The position numbers and the translations under genes were made by a program. From Pseudomonas fluorescens (GTDB taxonomy: Bacteria > Pseudomonadota > Gammaproteobacteria > Pseudomonadales > Pseudomonadaceae), in assembly GCF_902497855.1 (NCBI RefSeq), contig NZ_CABVHU010000005.1, positions 1 through 64,000 on the forward strand: a stretch of DNA of 64,000 bases, written 5' to 3'. Below are positions 45,363 through 54,258 of the stretch, one piece after another; the first letter of the stretch is position 1, and the number at the start of each line of letters is the position of its first letter. The notes under the pieces are model-generated. The model was not told where the DNA came from. It was given only the letters and a program-made list of their open reading frames with translations, and searched no databases.

Positions 45363-45905
45363 CTAGAGCCCCCGCACATCCCGATCTTCAATCGGCCGGC
45401 TCTGGCGCAGGCGTTTGCCGCCCAGCACCACCCAGTCGATCAGCCGGAACAGGCATTCAATGCCAAAGGACAGCAGCAGTGCGCCGCTCATGCCCCAGAT
45501 CATCGCTTCCGGCGTCAGCAGGATCTGGTAGCTGTAGCCATTCCAGGTTTCCTTGCGTATCTGCGGATCGGCCGCCAGGACCACTTGCAGGAAGCGGATA
45601 TACCACGGCCCCTGCATGGCCTGGAACTGCTTGTCGAGCGCCTGCCGACGGGTCAGCAGGGTGTTCAGGCTATCGGCATCGCTGCGAAAGATCGGGTCTT
45701 CGCTGGCGCGGTAATGGGCCACCAATGCCTGCATGTCACCCTTGAAGAACTGATTGGCAGTCCCTTGGAAACCGTTCAAACCGGTCTGCGCTTCGATCAG
45801 GTGGGCCTCGACCCGCTTGGCGTAATCGCTGATGAACCCCGGCACCTGGACACCAATCAACAGGCCTGCCGCAAACAACACCAGCCGTAGATAACTGAGC
45901 AACAT
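45363..45905 (-). CDS. DUF2937 inner-membrane protein
   Basis: 180 residues. Hydrophobic segment at the N-terminus (LRLVLFAAGLLIGVQVP), a long charged helical middle (ISDYAKRVEAHLIEAQTGLN, LLTRRQALDKQFQAMQGPWY), and a C-terminal helix (MIWGMSGALLLSFGIECLF). This is the DUF2937 layout; function unknown. It is 12 bases after the class II amidotransferase gene and probably co-transcribed. Confidence 0.8.
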   Translation of the reverse strand: MLLSYLRLVLFAAGLLIGVQVPGFISDYAKRVEAHLIEAQTGLNGFQGTANQFFKGDMQALVAHYRASEDPIFRSDADSLNTLLTRRQALDKQFQAMQGPWYIRFLQVVLAADPQIRKETWNGYSYQILLTPEAMIWGMSGALLLSFGIECLFRLIDWVVLGGKRLRQSRPIEDRDVRGL

Positions 45906-45917
45906 GGTTGCGTGTCC

Positions 45918-46694
45918 TTATTCGGTCTTGCCCTGGCTGACGCATTCACCGCGCCGCCACAGGCTCCATTGGCCCGGCTCGTAGCGGGTCCAGGTTTCGT
46001 TTTCGGTCAAGGGTTCGGTGGCAATCACCGTGACCACGTCGTTGGGCGTGGTTTCGGCCTGGAAGTCGACGATCACATCGACATCCTTCAGGCGCGCCGG
46101 GCCAAACGGTGCGCGGCGGGTGATCTGCGCCAGTTTGGTCGAGCAATAGCAGAACAGCCAGTCGCCGTCGCTGAGCAGGCAATTGAACACCCCTTTGCTG
46201 CGGTATTCGGCGCACGCGGCCACCAGGTCCGGCAGCAGTTCTTCGACTTCCACCGGTTCCGGGAAGGCGGCACGCACCCGATTGAGCACGTCGCAGAATG
46301 CCGCTTCGCTGTCGGTATCGCCGACCGGGCGATAAAAACTGGTGATGGGTTGAAAGTCCGCCAGTTGGCCGTTGTGGGCGAAACACCAGTTACGCCCCCA
46401 CAACTCGCGCACGAACGGATGGGTGTTGGACAGGCAGACCTTGCCGACGTTGGCCTGGCGGATGTGCCCGATCACCACTTCGCTCTTGATCGGATAGCGC
46501 TGCACCAGGTTCGCGACTTCCGATTCGCAACTCGCTGCCGGGTCCTGGAACAAGCGCAGGCCTCGGCCTTCATAGAAGGCGATGCCCCAACCGTCGCGGT
46601 GCGGACCGGTGCGGCCGCCGCGCTGCATCAGCCCGGTGAAGCTGAACACGATATCGGTCGGGACATTGGCGCTCATGCCCAATAACTCACACAT
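45918..46694 (-). CDS. Class II glutamine amidotransferase (YafJ-like)
   Basis: 258 residues. The N-terminal nucleophile Cys2 (MCELLGM) starts an Ntn-hydrolase domain. Other class II features are [41 protein letters not shown] and DTDSEAAF. It hydrolyses glutamine or a gamma-glutamyl compound; YafJ-type proteins have no fixed partner. The true start at 46694 is dictated by Cys2, so the longer open frame is rejected. It lies between two small membrane-protein genes in one unit. Confidence 0.88.
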   Translation of the reverse strand: MCELLGMSANVPTDIVFSFTGLMQRGGRTGPHRDGWGIAFYEGRGLRLFQDPAASCESEVANLVQRYPIKSEVVIGHIRQANVGKVCLSNTHPFVRELWGRNWCFAHNGQLADFQPITSFYRPVGDTDSEAAFCDVLNRVRAAFPEPVEVEELLPDLVAACAEYRSKGVFNCLLSDGDWLFCYCSTKLAQITRRAPFGPARLKDVDVIVDFQAETTPNDVVTVIATEPLTENETWTRYEPGQWSLWRRGECVSQGKTE

Positions 46695-46725
46695 GTTCTG
46701 GCTCTCGATTAATGCAGGGGCAAGG

Positions 46726-47223
46726 TTACAGCCGCGGTTCGACCCGCAAACGCTGGGGGTTGCTCGGCACCGGCGGGCGACCGTAGCGATCATCGCCGGC
46801 ACCGCCGAATGGCTGGTCTTCTTCAGGTGCGTCGGCCCTGGCCGCGGCCTGGGCGGCGGCGGCCTGCTCCTTGCGGGCGTTGGCGCCGCGCTCGATCATG
46901 AAACGGATCGCCACGAACACCAGGTAGAGGCCGAACGCGAGGATGCCGTACATGAACAGGTCGGAAATCGCCCGCCAGGCGTTGTTGCCGACCTTGAACA
47001 ACAGATCCAGGGCCGTGATGGCGATGGCCGGGGCGACCTTTTCCTTCACCGGGTCAATGATGGTCGGGCTGAACAGCAACACGACCACCAGCAGCCGCAG
47101 CGGCTCACGTAGCCAGCGCCACATCCAGCGGGTCATGCGCATCCACACTAACAGGCAGCCTAACGCGGCGAAGGCGTAGAGGCCCCAAGCGATCAGATAG
47201 TCGTTCTCGGTCATGGTGTCCAT
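46726..47223 (-). CDS. Conserved inner-membrane protein, function unknown
   Basis: 165 residues. Hydrophobic segments at about 8-27, 38-55 and 92-112, then an Ala-rich charged tail ([20 protein letters not shown]). It starts either at 47223 or at the next Met (47214, [11 protein letters not shown]); neither has a clear ribosome site. It is the first gene of a three-gene minus-strand unit with the amidotransferase and DUF2937 genes. Known in Pseudomonas as a conserved membrane protein without assigned function. Confidence 0.72.
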   Translation of the reverse strand: MDTMTENDYLIAWGLYAFAALGCLLVWMRMTRWMWRWLREPLRLLVVVLLFSPTIIDPVKEKVAPAIAITALDLLFKVGNNAWRAISDLFMYGILAFGLYLVFVAIRFMIERGANARKEQAAAAQAAARADAPEEDQPFGGAGDDRYGRPPVPSNPQRLRVEPRL

Positions 47224-47283
47224 GGCAAGGCAGGCAAAGAGGCGCTTATAGTAACGACTTTTCGCCCATCAGGCTTGCTCCCT

Positions 47284-47374
47284 GTAGGAGCGAGGCTTGC
47301 CCGCGAAGAACGATAACGCAGTGCGACAGATACACCGCAGCGCTCGGTTCGCCGGCAAGCCTGGCTCCTACAGG
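47284..47374. repeat. REPIN with unequal arms
   Basis: CCTGTAGGAGCGAGGCTTGC on the left pairs with a CGCCGGCAAGCCTGGCTCCTAC-type right arm of another subtype, in the 212-base divergent gap before ptrB. Confidence 0.8.
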
Positions 47375-47435
47375 GGCTGCAGGGCACCAGACATTGCCCG
47401 CAAACCCTATTCCGCACATTGCACGAGAGCCCTTC

Positions 47436-49490
47436 ATGCCCCTATCCGCCAACGTTTCCAACGCCCCGATCGCCCGCATGGCCGAAGGCGATGACCCGTA
47501 TGCCTGGCTCCAGGAGCGCGACACCGACGCGGTGCTCGACTACCTGAAAGCGGAAAACCATTATCAAGAGGCGCAAACCGCCGATCAGGCCGGGCTGCGC
47601 GAGACCCTGTTCGAAGAGATCAAGGGCCGGATTCTCGAAACCGACCTGTCGCTGCCCTCCCCCTGGGGGCCGTACCTGTATTACACGCGCACCACGGCGG
47701 GTGACGAATACGCCCGTCACTACCGTTGCCCGCGCCCGGCCGACGACAGCCTGCAGCTCGACGAAAGCCAGGAGCAACTGCTGCTGGACCCGAACGAACT
47801 GGCCAAGGGCGGCTTCTTTTCCCTGGGCGCGTTCAGTATCAGCCCGGACCACCAACGCCTGGCCTACAGCATCGATTCCACGGGCGATGAGATTTTCACG
47901 CTGTTCGTGAAGGAATTGTCCAATGGTCGTGTCAGCGAACTGGAATTCCAGGACTGCGACGGCAGCATGACCTGGGCCAACGACAGCCTGACGCTGTTCT
48001 TCGGGGAACTGGACGACACCCACCGCCCGCACAAACTGTACCGCTATCGACTCGATGGCACGGCGGCTGAAGAAGTGTTCCATGAACCGGACGGTCGATT
48101 CTTCATGCACTGCTACCGGTCCAGTTCCGAGCAGCAATTGCTGCTGTCCCTGGGCAGCAAGACGACCAGCGAGGTCTGGGTGCTCGACGCGTTCCAGCCG
48201 CAGCAAGCCTTTGCCTGCGTAGCGCCGCGGGTTGAAGATCATGAATACGACGTCGACCACGGTGTGCTCGACGGTGTCTGGACCTGGTTCATTCGCACCA
48301 ATCGCGACGGCATCAACTTTGCCCTGTACACGGCCGTCGATACCGGCGTCGCGCCGACCCTGGCCGACTGGCAGAACCTGATTCCCCACAGCGACACCAC
48401 GATGATTGACGGCATGAGCCTCAACGCCGGGGCCATGACCCTGAGCCTGCGGGTCGGTGGCTTGCCGGTGATCGAGGTCCATCCGCAAGACCTGCCGAGC
48501 TACCGTGTGCAACTGCCGGATGCGGCCTACAGCCTTCACGTGCAGAACAGCCTGGAATTCGTCAGCGACAGGATTCGCCTGCGCTACGAAGCGTTGAACC
48601 GTCCCGCGCAAATCCGCCAGCTGGGGCTGGCCACCGGCGAGCAGAAAGTCCTCAAGCAAACCCCGGTGCTGGGCCCGTTCGATGCCGATGCCTACGTCAG
48701 CCAGCGTCTGTGGGCGACGGCACCCGACGGTACGAAAGTGCCGATCAGCCTCGTCGTCAAACGCGAAGCCCTCGGTAAGCCGACACCCCTTTATCTGTAC
48801 GGCTACGGTGCGTATGGCGAAAGCCTCGACCCGTGGTTCTCCCATGCGCGCCTGAGCCTGCTGGACCGCGGCGTGGCGTTTGCCATCGCTCACGTGCGTG
48901 GCGGCGGTGAATTGGGCGAAGCCTGGTATCGCGCCGGCAAGCAGGAGCACAAGCACAATACCTTCAGCGACTTCATCGCCTGCGCCGAGCACTTGATCGA
49001 CAACGGCTTCACCACATCAGGGCAACTGGCGATCAGCGGTGGTAGCGCCGGTGGCTTGCTGATCGGCGCCGTCCTCAACATGCGGCCGGAGTTGTTCGGC
49101 GCAGCGATTGCCGAAGTGCCGTTCGTCGATGTGCTCAACACCATGCTCGACCCGGATCTGCCGTTGACCGTCACTGAATACGACGAGTGGGGTAATCCAC
49201 AGGAACCGGACGTCCATGAGCGGATCAAGGCTTACGCCCCGTACGAAAACGTCACCGCGCAGGCCTATCCCGCGACCCTGGTGATTGCCGGCTACAACGA
49301 CAGTCGCGTGCAGTACTGGGAAGCGGCCAAGTGGGTGGCCAAGTTGCGTGCGACCAAAACCGACACCAATCCCCTGTTGCTCAAGACCGAATTGGGCGCC
49401 GGGCATGGCGGGATGAGCGGCCGGTACCAGGGCTTGCGTGACGTTGCACTCGAATATGCATTTGTGTTCAAGGTGCTGGGTATTGCCTGA
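47436..49490 (+). CDS. ptrB: Oligopeptidase B / prolyl oligopeptidase family serine peptidase
   Basis: 684 residues, family length. An N-terminal seven-blade propeller (about 75-400) begins after DDPYAWLQERD. The catalytic domain carries the nucleophile in AISGGSAGGLL near 535, Asp in GYNDSRVQYWEAAKW near 620 and His in GAGHGGMSGRY near 655. Oligopeptidase B cuts short peptides after Lys/Arg in the cytoplasm. The ATG at 47436 follows GAGAG; residues before it in the frame are not supported. Confidence 0.93.
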   Translation: MPLSANVSNAPIARMAEGDDPYAWLQERDTDAVLDYLKAENHYQEAQTADQAGLRETLFEEIKGRILETDLSLPSPWGPYLYYTRTTAGDEYARHYRCPRPADDSLQLDESQEQLLLDPNELAKGGFFSLGAFSISPDHQRLAYSIDSTGDEIFTLFVKELSNGRVSELEFQDCDGSMTWANDSLTLFFGELDDTHRPHKLYRYRLDGTAAEEVFHEPDGRFFMHCYRSSSEQQLLLSLGSKTTSEVWVLDAFQPQQAFACVAPRVEDHEYDVDHGVLDGVWTWFIRTNRDGINFALYTAVDTGVAPTLADWQNLIPHSDTTMIDGMSLNAGAMTLSLRVGGLPVIEVHPQDLPSYRVQLPDAAYSLHVQNSLEFVSDRIRLRYEALNRPAQIRQLGLATGEQKVLKQTPVLGPFDADAYVSQRLWATAPDGTKVPISLVVKREALGKPTPLYLYGYGAYGESLDPWFSHARLSLLDRGVAFAIAHVRGGGELGEAWYRAGKQEHKHNTFSDFIACAEHLIDNGFTTSGQLAISGGSAGGLLIGAVLNMRPELFGAAIAEVPFVDVLNTMLDPDLPLTVTEYDEWGNPQEPDVHERIKAYAPYENVTAQAYPATLVIAGYNDSRVQYWEAAKWVAKLRATKTDTNPLLLKTELGAGHGGMSGRYQGLRDVALEYAFVFKVLGIA

Positions 49491-49495
49491 GCGCA

Positions 49496-49786
49496 TCAGC
49501 CGCCCGGCGACTTGATCTTCGTGCCGTTCTGCTCAAGCCCCGGCAACGTCTGGTCCTTGGGCGGGTTGGGCATTTCGATCGGCGGCAACAGCGGCGGCCC
49601 GCCACTGCCGGGTCCGGCCTTGGGCACGCTGACCGGGGTGATCTGCGGGTAGGGCGTCGGCGTCGCGGTGCCGGGCGAACCGGGCAGCGGCCCGGGGGTG
49701 GTGGGAATGGTGGGTTGCTCCTGGGCCTGCACTGCAGTTATCGAGAGCGCGGCCAAGGCAATGACCGTTAGAATGGTGCGCTTCAT
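49496..49786 (-). CDS. Small proline-rich secreted protein
   Basis: 96 residues: signal peptide MKRTILTVIALAALSITAVQA, then a low-complexity mature part rich in Pro, Gly and Thr (PTIPTTPGPLPGSPGTATPT, GSGGPPLLPPIEMPNPP). Probably unstructured in the periplasm. CGGAG precedes the ATG at 49786; the longer frame is antisense to the next gene. Function unknown. It is convergent with ptrB, with only 5 bases between stops. Confidence 0.7.
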   Translation of the reverse strand: MKRTILTVIALAALSITAVQAQEQPTIPTTPGPLPGSPGTATPTPYPQITPVSVPKAGPGSGGPPLLPPIEMPNPPKDQTLPGLEQNGTKIKSPGG

Positions 49787-49882
49787 CAATGGCTCCGTTG
49801 GCCTTGTGTCTTTTTGCAGGCTACTCTCAACCGCCGCTGTTTGCCTGCCCCTGATTGTCGAATTCCCTTCAAGAGTGCCCCA

Positions 49883-50569
49883 ATGAAACGTTTCGTTCTG
49901 CTCGACACCACTCCGATTCCTGAAAATGGCGGTGCCTTGTGCCTGTTCGAATACGGTGAGGATTTCGTCATCAAGATCCAGGGAGGCGATGGCGGGCAGT
50001 TGATGAACACGCGCATGCACGGATCCGAAGACGCCCTGGCCGAGATCCCGTGCCGCAAGGTGGCTGGTCGACCCGATTCACGGGTGTTGATCGGTGGTCT
50101 GGGCATGGGCTTCACCCTCGCCTCGGCCCTCAAGCATTTGGGCAAGACCGCGCAAGTGGTGGTCGCCGAACTGGTGCCCGGCGTCGTGGAATGGAACCGT
50201 GGACCGCTGGGGGAGAAAGCCGGCAAACCGCTGCTCGACCCGCGCACGGTGATCCGCATGGAAGACGTGGCCAAGGTGCTGCAAGCCGAGCCACAGGGCT
50301 TCGATGCGATCATGCTCGACGTCGATAACGGCCCCGAAGGCCTGACCCAGAAAGCCAACAGTTGGCTCTATTCCGCTGGAGGCCTGAGCGCCTGCGCCAA
50401 GGCACTGCGCCCCAAAGGCGTGCTGGCGGTGTGGTCGGCCAGCGCCGACCGGCAGTTTTCCGACAAGCTGAAAAAGGCCGGTTTCAAGGCCGAGGAAGTG
50501 CAAGTATTCGCCCACGGCAACAAAGGCACCCGCCACACCATCTGGATTGCCGAGAAGCTCAAGGGCTGA
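49883..50569 (+). CDS. Spermidine-synthase-like SAM/dcSAM-binding protein
   Basis: 228 residues. The spermidine synthase/methyltransferase Rossmann domain shows RVLIGGLGMGFTLASALKHL near 68-87, VVVAELVPGVVEWNRG (acidic end of strand 2) and FDAIMLDVDNGPEGL near 145. No N-terminal substrate lid of true spermidine synthases is evident, so it may be a methyltransferase-like paralog. The ATG at 49883 (MKRFVLLDTTPIPENGG) is preceded by AAGAG. Next to the HNH nuclease gene, 49 bases downstream. Confidence 0.82.
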   Translation: MKRFVLLDTTPIPENGGALCLFEYGEDFVIKIQGGDGGQLMNTRMHGSEDALAEIPCRKVAGRPDSRVLIGGLGMGFTLASALKHLGKTAQVVVAELVPGVVEWNRGPLGEKAGKPLLDPRTVIRMEDVAKVLQAEPQGFDAIMLDVDNGPEGLTQKANSWLYSAGGLSACAKALRPKGVLAVWSASADRQFSDKLKKAGFKAEEVQVFAHGNKGTRHTIWIAEKLKG

Positions 50570-50618
50570 GCTAAACTGAGCTCATAACCGTCATTAGTCT
50601 TTTTACAAAGGTGAACCC

Positions 50619-50990
50619 ATGAGTTCGTCCACCCCAACCAATACATCGAAGCTGGACCGCATCCTCGCCGACAACCAGCGCGACAAGGAAATGGGTTACC
50701 GCGACAAGGCCCTGAAGATGTACCCGCACGTGTGCGGCCGCTGCGCCCGCGAGTTCTCCGGCAAGCGCCTGAGCGAACTGACCGTGCACCACCGCGACCA
50801 CAACCACGACAACAACCCGCAGGACGGCTCGAACTGGGAACTGTTGTGCCTGTATTGCCACGACAATGAACACTCGCGGTACACCGACCAGCAGTACTTT
50901 GGTGAAGGCTCGCTGAGCTCGCCGAAGATCGCCAAGGCGACGCATAACCCGTTTGCGGCGTTGGCCGGGTTGATGAAGAAAGACGACTGA
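50619..50990 (+). CDS. yajD: YajD-family HNH nuclease
   Basis: 123 residues. Zinc-binding CGRCAREF, HNH core TVHHRDHNHDNNPQDGSNWE and LCLYCHDNEHSR make a complete HNH fold with paired Cys. YajD-family members are conserved; the biological DNA substrate is unknown. AAGGTG lies before the ATG. It follows the spermidine-synthase-like gene in the same direction. Confidence 0.9.
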   Translation: MSSSTPTNTSKLDRILADNQRDKEMGYRDKALKMYPHVCGRCAREFSGKRLSELTVHHRDHNHDNNPQDGSNWELLCLYCHDNEHSRYTDQQYFGEGSLSSPKIAKATHNPFAALAGLMKKDD

Positions 50991-51010
50991 CGATTTGCGT
51001 CGTTGGTAAG

Positions 51011-51124
51011 GGCCTCTTCGCTGGCAAGCCAGCTCCTACAGGGTTCTGTGGCGAACACGACATTTGTGATCACCACAGAACCCTGTAGGAGCTGGCTTGT
51101 CGGATCGCCGCACCGCAGCGAAGG
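51011..51124. repeat. Outward-facing REP pair with conserved spacer
   Basis: CTTCGCTGGCAAGCCAGCTC arm, spacer with GAACACGACATTTGTGATC, then CCTGTAGGAGCTGGCTTG interrupted at its apex by GTCGGATCGCCGCACCG. Same layout as at 22704. Confidence 0.78.
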
Positions 51125-51213
51125 CGATAGAACAATCACCACAAGTCTCCAATCTGACCACCCCTCCCCCAATCCCCGTATAATCGCGCTTTTTCCCCGA
51201 AGGCACCCCGCTC

Positions 51214-51684
51214 GTGGCAGACAAACGGTACAGCTGCATTGGTTTGTATAACCCCAAATCACCGGAAAACGTCGGTTCGGTGATGCGCGCCGCCGGCTGT
51301 TATGGCGCCGCGTCCGTGTTCTACACCGGCAAGCGTTATGAACGGGCCGCCGACTTCGTCACCGACACCAAGCGCGTGCACTACGACATTCCGCTGATCG
51401 GCATCGACGACCTGAAGAAAATCCTGCCCCTGGGCTGCGTCCCGGTCGCGGTGGAACTGGTCGAAGGCGCCCGTTCGCTGCCGGAATACACCCACCCGGA
51501 TCGTGCGCTGTACATCTTCGGCCCGGAAGACGGCTCGCTGGATCAGGAGATTCGCGACTGGTGCGAAGACGTGGTCTACATCCCGACCACCGGATGCATG
51601 AACCTGGCGGCCACCGTCAACGTCGTGCTGTACGACCGCATGGCCAAGGGCCTCAACACCCGCTCGGGGCCGAAATTCCGCTGA
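51214..51684 (+). CDS. SpoU/TrmH-family RNA 2'-O-methyltransferase
   Basis: 156 residues. SPOUT knot features are present: IGLYNPKSPENVGSVMRAAG (motif 1), LYIFGPEDGSLDQEI (motif 2) and CMNLAATVNVVLYDRM (motif 3). Small size resembles TrmL (tRNA Cm34/cmnm5Um34 methylation), but the exact target base is not proven. The start is the GTG at 51214, with AAGG upstream at 10 bases. Monocistronic. Confidence 0.85.
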   Translation: MADKRYSCIGLYNPKSPENVGSVMRAAGCYGAASVFYTGKRYERAADFVTDTKRVHYDIPLIGIDDLKKILPLGCVPVAVELVEGARSLPEYTHPDRALYIFGPEDGSLDQEIRDWCEDVVYIPTTGCMNLAATVNVVLYDRMAKGLNTRSGPKFR

Positions 51685-51776
51685 ATCTCTGCACATCCGA
51701 TGGAACAAGCCGCCCGCCTCGGCAGTCAGCTTAATTATCTATTCTTGAAGCAGCCCATCCAGCCAGGAGACAGATC

Positions 51777-52154
51777 ATGAGCGAACTCACACGCGTAGAG
51801 CGCATCGAGTCCACCCCGTTCCAGACTCATTCCGACCACAACGTTCAGGGCTGGGAGCGCATCGGCTCCGTGGCCGGTGGCGTGGTGATGGTTACCAAGG
51901 GCCTGCGTCGCGGCGGTGTGTTCGGGTTGATTCAAGTGGCGATCGGCGGCGTGGCGCTGGCTCGCGGGATTACCGGGCACAGTTCGGTCAAGAGCCTGTT
52001 GGAGAAAAGCCGCCAGGATATGAATAACGTGCGGGCGAAGATCGAGCGGGCCGGGGAAGAGTTGGGACGGTTGAAGGCGAATGCCGAGGCGGCGACCAAG
52101 ACGGCTACCGTGACCGGGAATGATTCGTTGAAGTCGCCTAAGACCGGGGTTTGA
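51777..52154 (+). CDS. Small DUF2892-like membrane protein
   Basis: 125 residues. Hydrophobic, Gly-rich segments at about 28-42 and 48-66 (GSVAGGVVMVTKGLRRGGVF, GLIQVAIGGVALARGITG) resemble the YgaP-type inner-membrane domain; then a coiled-coil-like tail (EKSRQDMNNVRAKIERAGEE). AGGAG precedes the ATG. No further function can be read. Confidence 0.72.
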   Translation: MSELTRVERIESTPFQTHSDHNVQGWERIGSVAGGVVMVTKGLRRGGVFGLIQVAIGGVALARGITGHSSVKSLLEKSRQDMNNVRAKIERAGEELGRLKANAEAATKTATVTGNDSLKSPKTGV

Positions 52155-52182
52155 TCCGGGGTTTGTAGTGGGGCTTATGGCC

Positions 52183-52278
52183 TCTTCGCTGGCAAGCCAG
52201 CTCCTACAGGGTTCGGCGGCGCACACATAATTTGTGATCGCCGCGAATACTGTAGGAGCTGGCTTGCCAGCGAAGGCG
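52183..52278. repeat. Outward-facing REP pair with conserved spacer
   Basis: CTTCGCTGGCAAGCCAGCTC arm, spacer with GCACACATAATTTGTGATC, then CTGTAGGAGCTGGCTTGCCA. Third copy of the composite at 22704 and 51011; this one has no apex insert. Confidence 0.78.
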
Positions 52279-52281
52279 GTA

Positions 52282-53511
52282 TTACTGAAGCAACCCGGTG
52301 TCGAGGACCTTGGAAGCTTCGCCAATGACACTCTCGGCTAGTTGAACGAATTCCTTGGTGTCCACACTTTCCAGCCGCATCGCCCCACGCAACACATCAT
52401 CCAGCGAACGCTTGTTGCGGGTCTTCAGGCGAATCTCGCGATCCAGCTCTTGCAGCAACAACACCGCCTTGGAAACCTGTGCCGGGCTCATTTGCTCACC
52501 GCGCAACGTCGTGACCTTCTGGCTATCCCTGACCAACTTGCCGTGCAAATGCTCATAGCGCTCATCACTCATGCCACCCGCCCGGCGCACCAGTTCGATC
52601 GCGTAATACTCGGCAAAGCCTTCACTGATCCAGTCACTGCGCTGCCGGTCGTTGATCCGGCTGAACACCTGAGCCAATTCACGCACTACCGCGCTGGTGC
52701 CGCTTTCGCTGACCAGCGGCAGACGTGTGTTGAGGTAAATCGATTCACGCGCCGCCAGGCTGCCGCGCCACATCGGGTCATTGGCACCAACGATCAGCAG
52801 CTTGGTGGGATGACGCGGGAACGCCGCCTGCACCTGCGGCCAGACAAAGGTCAGCAATGTCAGCACGTCCATGCGACGCATGCCCTGGCCTTGGGGCGAG
52901 GCGACGGTGACTTCGGTTTCTCCCAACCGCGTGCGCCGGCTGCCGAGGTGGCCGGCGAGCATCCAGCCGGTGGGTCGGTCGAACAATCGGGAGACGTTAT
53001 CGATGCGGAACCTGTTCTTGCCGATCCGCGGCCAGGCGGTTTCGACGCTTTTCCAGCCGCTGGGCAATTCGAATTCCAGGCGCGAAACCAGTTCGATGCC
53101 GTCCTGTTGATCGAGTCGGGCGGCCGGCACCAGATCGTCGCCGCGCATCAACGCCCAGGTCGGGGTCATGCGGGTGTCGAAGCTGCCGCTCTTGCGGCCG
53201 TGGCTGATGCGCACGCGGTAGGTCAGGCTGGCCTTGTCGGTGGCGGGCTGCCAGACACCGCGCGCCGGCTTGCCCGGCGTCAGTTGCCATTGGCCGTCGG
53301 CCTTGAAATCGCTGTAGCGACTGCCATCGCCCAGGTCGAAATCCAGACTGCGCACCGCCGAGCCCTGGGCCAGGGTCAGGCGCACTTCGGCCTGATCGCT
53401 TTGCGGCAACAGGCGCACGTGATAATCCAGATCGACCTTCTTCGCCGCCCACACCGGCGACCCCAGAGCCAACAGCCCAACGACCAACGCCAGCCGCAAT
53501 CCCACAGCCAT
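52282..53511 (-). CDS. Gluzincin-like (M1/M61-type) protein lacking the HExxH motif
   Basis: 409 residues. Signal peptide MAVGLRLALVVGLLALGSPVWA, an N-terminal beta-sandwich and a C-terminal helical domain. In the place of a gluzincin HExxH, the sequence reads VVRELAQVFSRINDRQRSDW (RELAQ), while the downstream third-ligand-like SEGFAEYY is kept. It therefore looks like a secreted protease scaffold without zinc chemistry. The ATG at 53511 follows AGGAG. It is 19 bases downstream of the YcgN-type gene and probably co-transcribed. Confidence 0.78.
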   Translation of the reverse strand: MAVGLRLALVVGLLALGSPVWAAKKVDLDYHVRLLPQSDQAEVRLTLAQGSAVRSLDFDLGDGSRYSDFKADGQWQLTPGKPARGVWQPATDKASLTYRVRISHGRKSGSFDTRMTPTWALMRGDDLVPAARLDQQDGIELVSRLEFELPSGWKSVETAWPRIGKNRFRIDNVSRLFDRPTGWMLAGHLGSRRTRLGETEVTVASPQGQGMRRMDVLTLLTFVWPQVQAAFPRHPTKLLIVGANDPMWRGSLAARESIYLNTRLPLVSESGTSAVVRELAQVFSRINDRQRSDWISEGFAEYYAIELVRRAGGMSDERYEHLHGKLVRDSQKVTTLRGEQMSPAQVSKAVLLLQELDREIRLKTRNKRSLDDVLRGAMRLESVDTKEFVQLAESVIGEASKVLDTGLLQ

Positions 53512-53530
53512 ACACACTCCTGGTGAAACC

Positions 53531-53980
53531 TTAACCCGCCCGGAAAATCAGATGGTCTTCCCAATCCTCTTCGGCCACGCTGCCTTCGGCGAGCATGCGC
53601 CCGGATTGTGAAATTCGTTCGTGGTGCACGGCGTCGCGATCACCGCACACCAGGTGGTGCCAGAGCGGCAGGTCCTTGCCCTCGCTGACCAGTCGATAAC
53701 CGCAGGTCGGTGGCAGCCATTTGAACGTGTCGGCCTTGCCTGGCGTGAGCTGGATGCAGTCCGGCACGAAGTCGCGACGGTTGGGGTAATCGGTGCACTG
53801 GCAGGTTTTCAGGTCCAGCAATTTGCAGGCAATGCGCGTGTAATAGACCGAGTTATCCTCTTCATCTTCGAGCTTTTGCAGGCAGCACAGGCCGCAGCCG
53901 TCGCACAGCGATTCCCATTCCTCTTGATCGAGTTGATCGAGGGTTTTACGCATCCAGAACGGTTCGACTTTAGCGGCCAT
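53531..53980 (-). CDS. YcgN-family cysteine-cluster protein
   Basis: 149 residues. The family's Cys pattern is seen: [36 protein letters not shown], and PDCIQLTP, which suggest metal binding. The C-terminal half holds [20 protein letters not shown]. Function unknown; widely conserved in gammaproteobacteria. It starts at 53980. The 278 bases to the nitroreductase gene on the right contain no gene I can support. Confidence 0.85.
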   Translation of the reverse strand: MAAKVEPFWMRKTLDQLDQEEWESLCDGCGLCCLQKLEDEEDNSVYYTRIACKLLDLKTCQCTDYPNRRDFVPDCIQLTPGKADTFKWLPPTCGYRLVSEGKDLPLWHHLVCGDRDAVHHERISQSGRMLAEGSVAEEDWEDHLIFRAG

Positions 53981-54258
53981 GGTTCAACATCGACATCAGG
54001 TGGTGAAAAGGCCGCCAGTCTAGTGCCAAGGCCCTTGCGGGCCAAGCATTGGCGACTGCCGGTCGACAGGGCTTGTCAGTTTTTGCGCCGCCCAGTAGCT
54101 TTGCCAGTCGCAAGGGGCCAGACCCGCGTGCCATTAACGCTCGACCGCGTTGCATTCAGGCGAACTGCCCAGGCTCAAGAAAAACCTCAACGCTCAGCTC
54201 AACTGCGGCCGCAGGTTTCAGACCACCCTCACCTCCAACCGTAGCAAGGAATCTCTTG

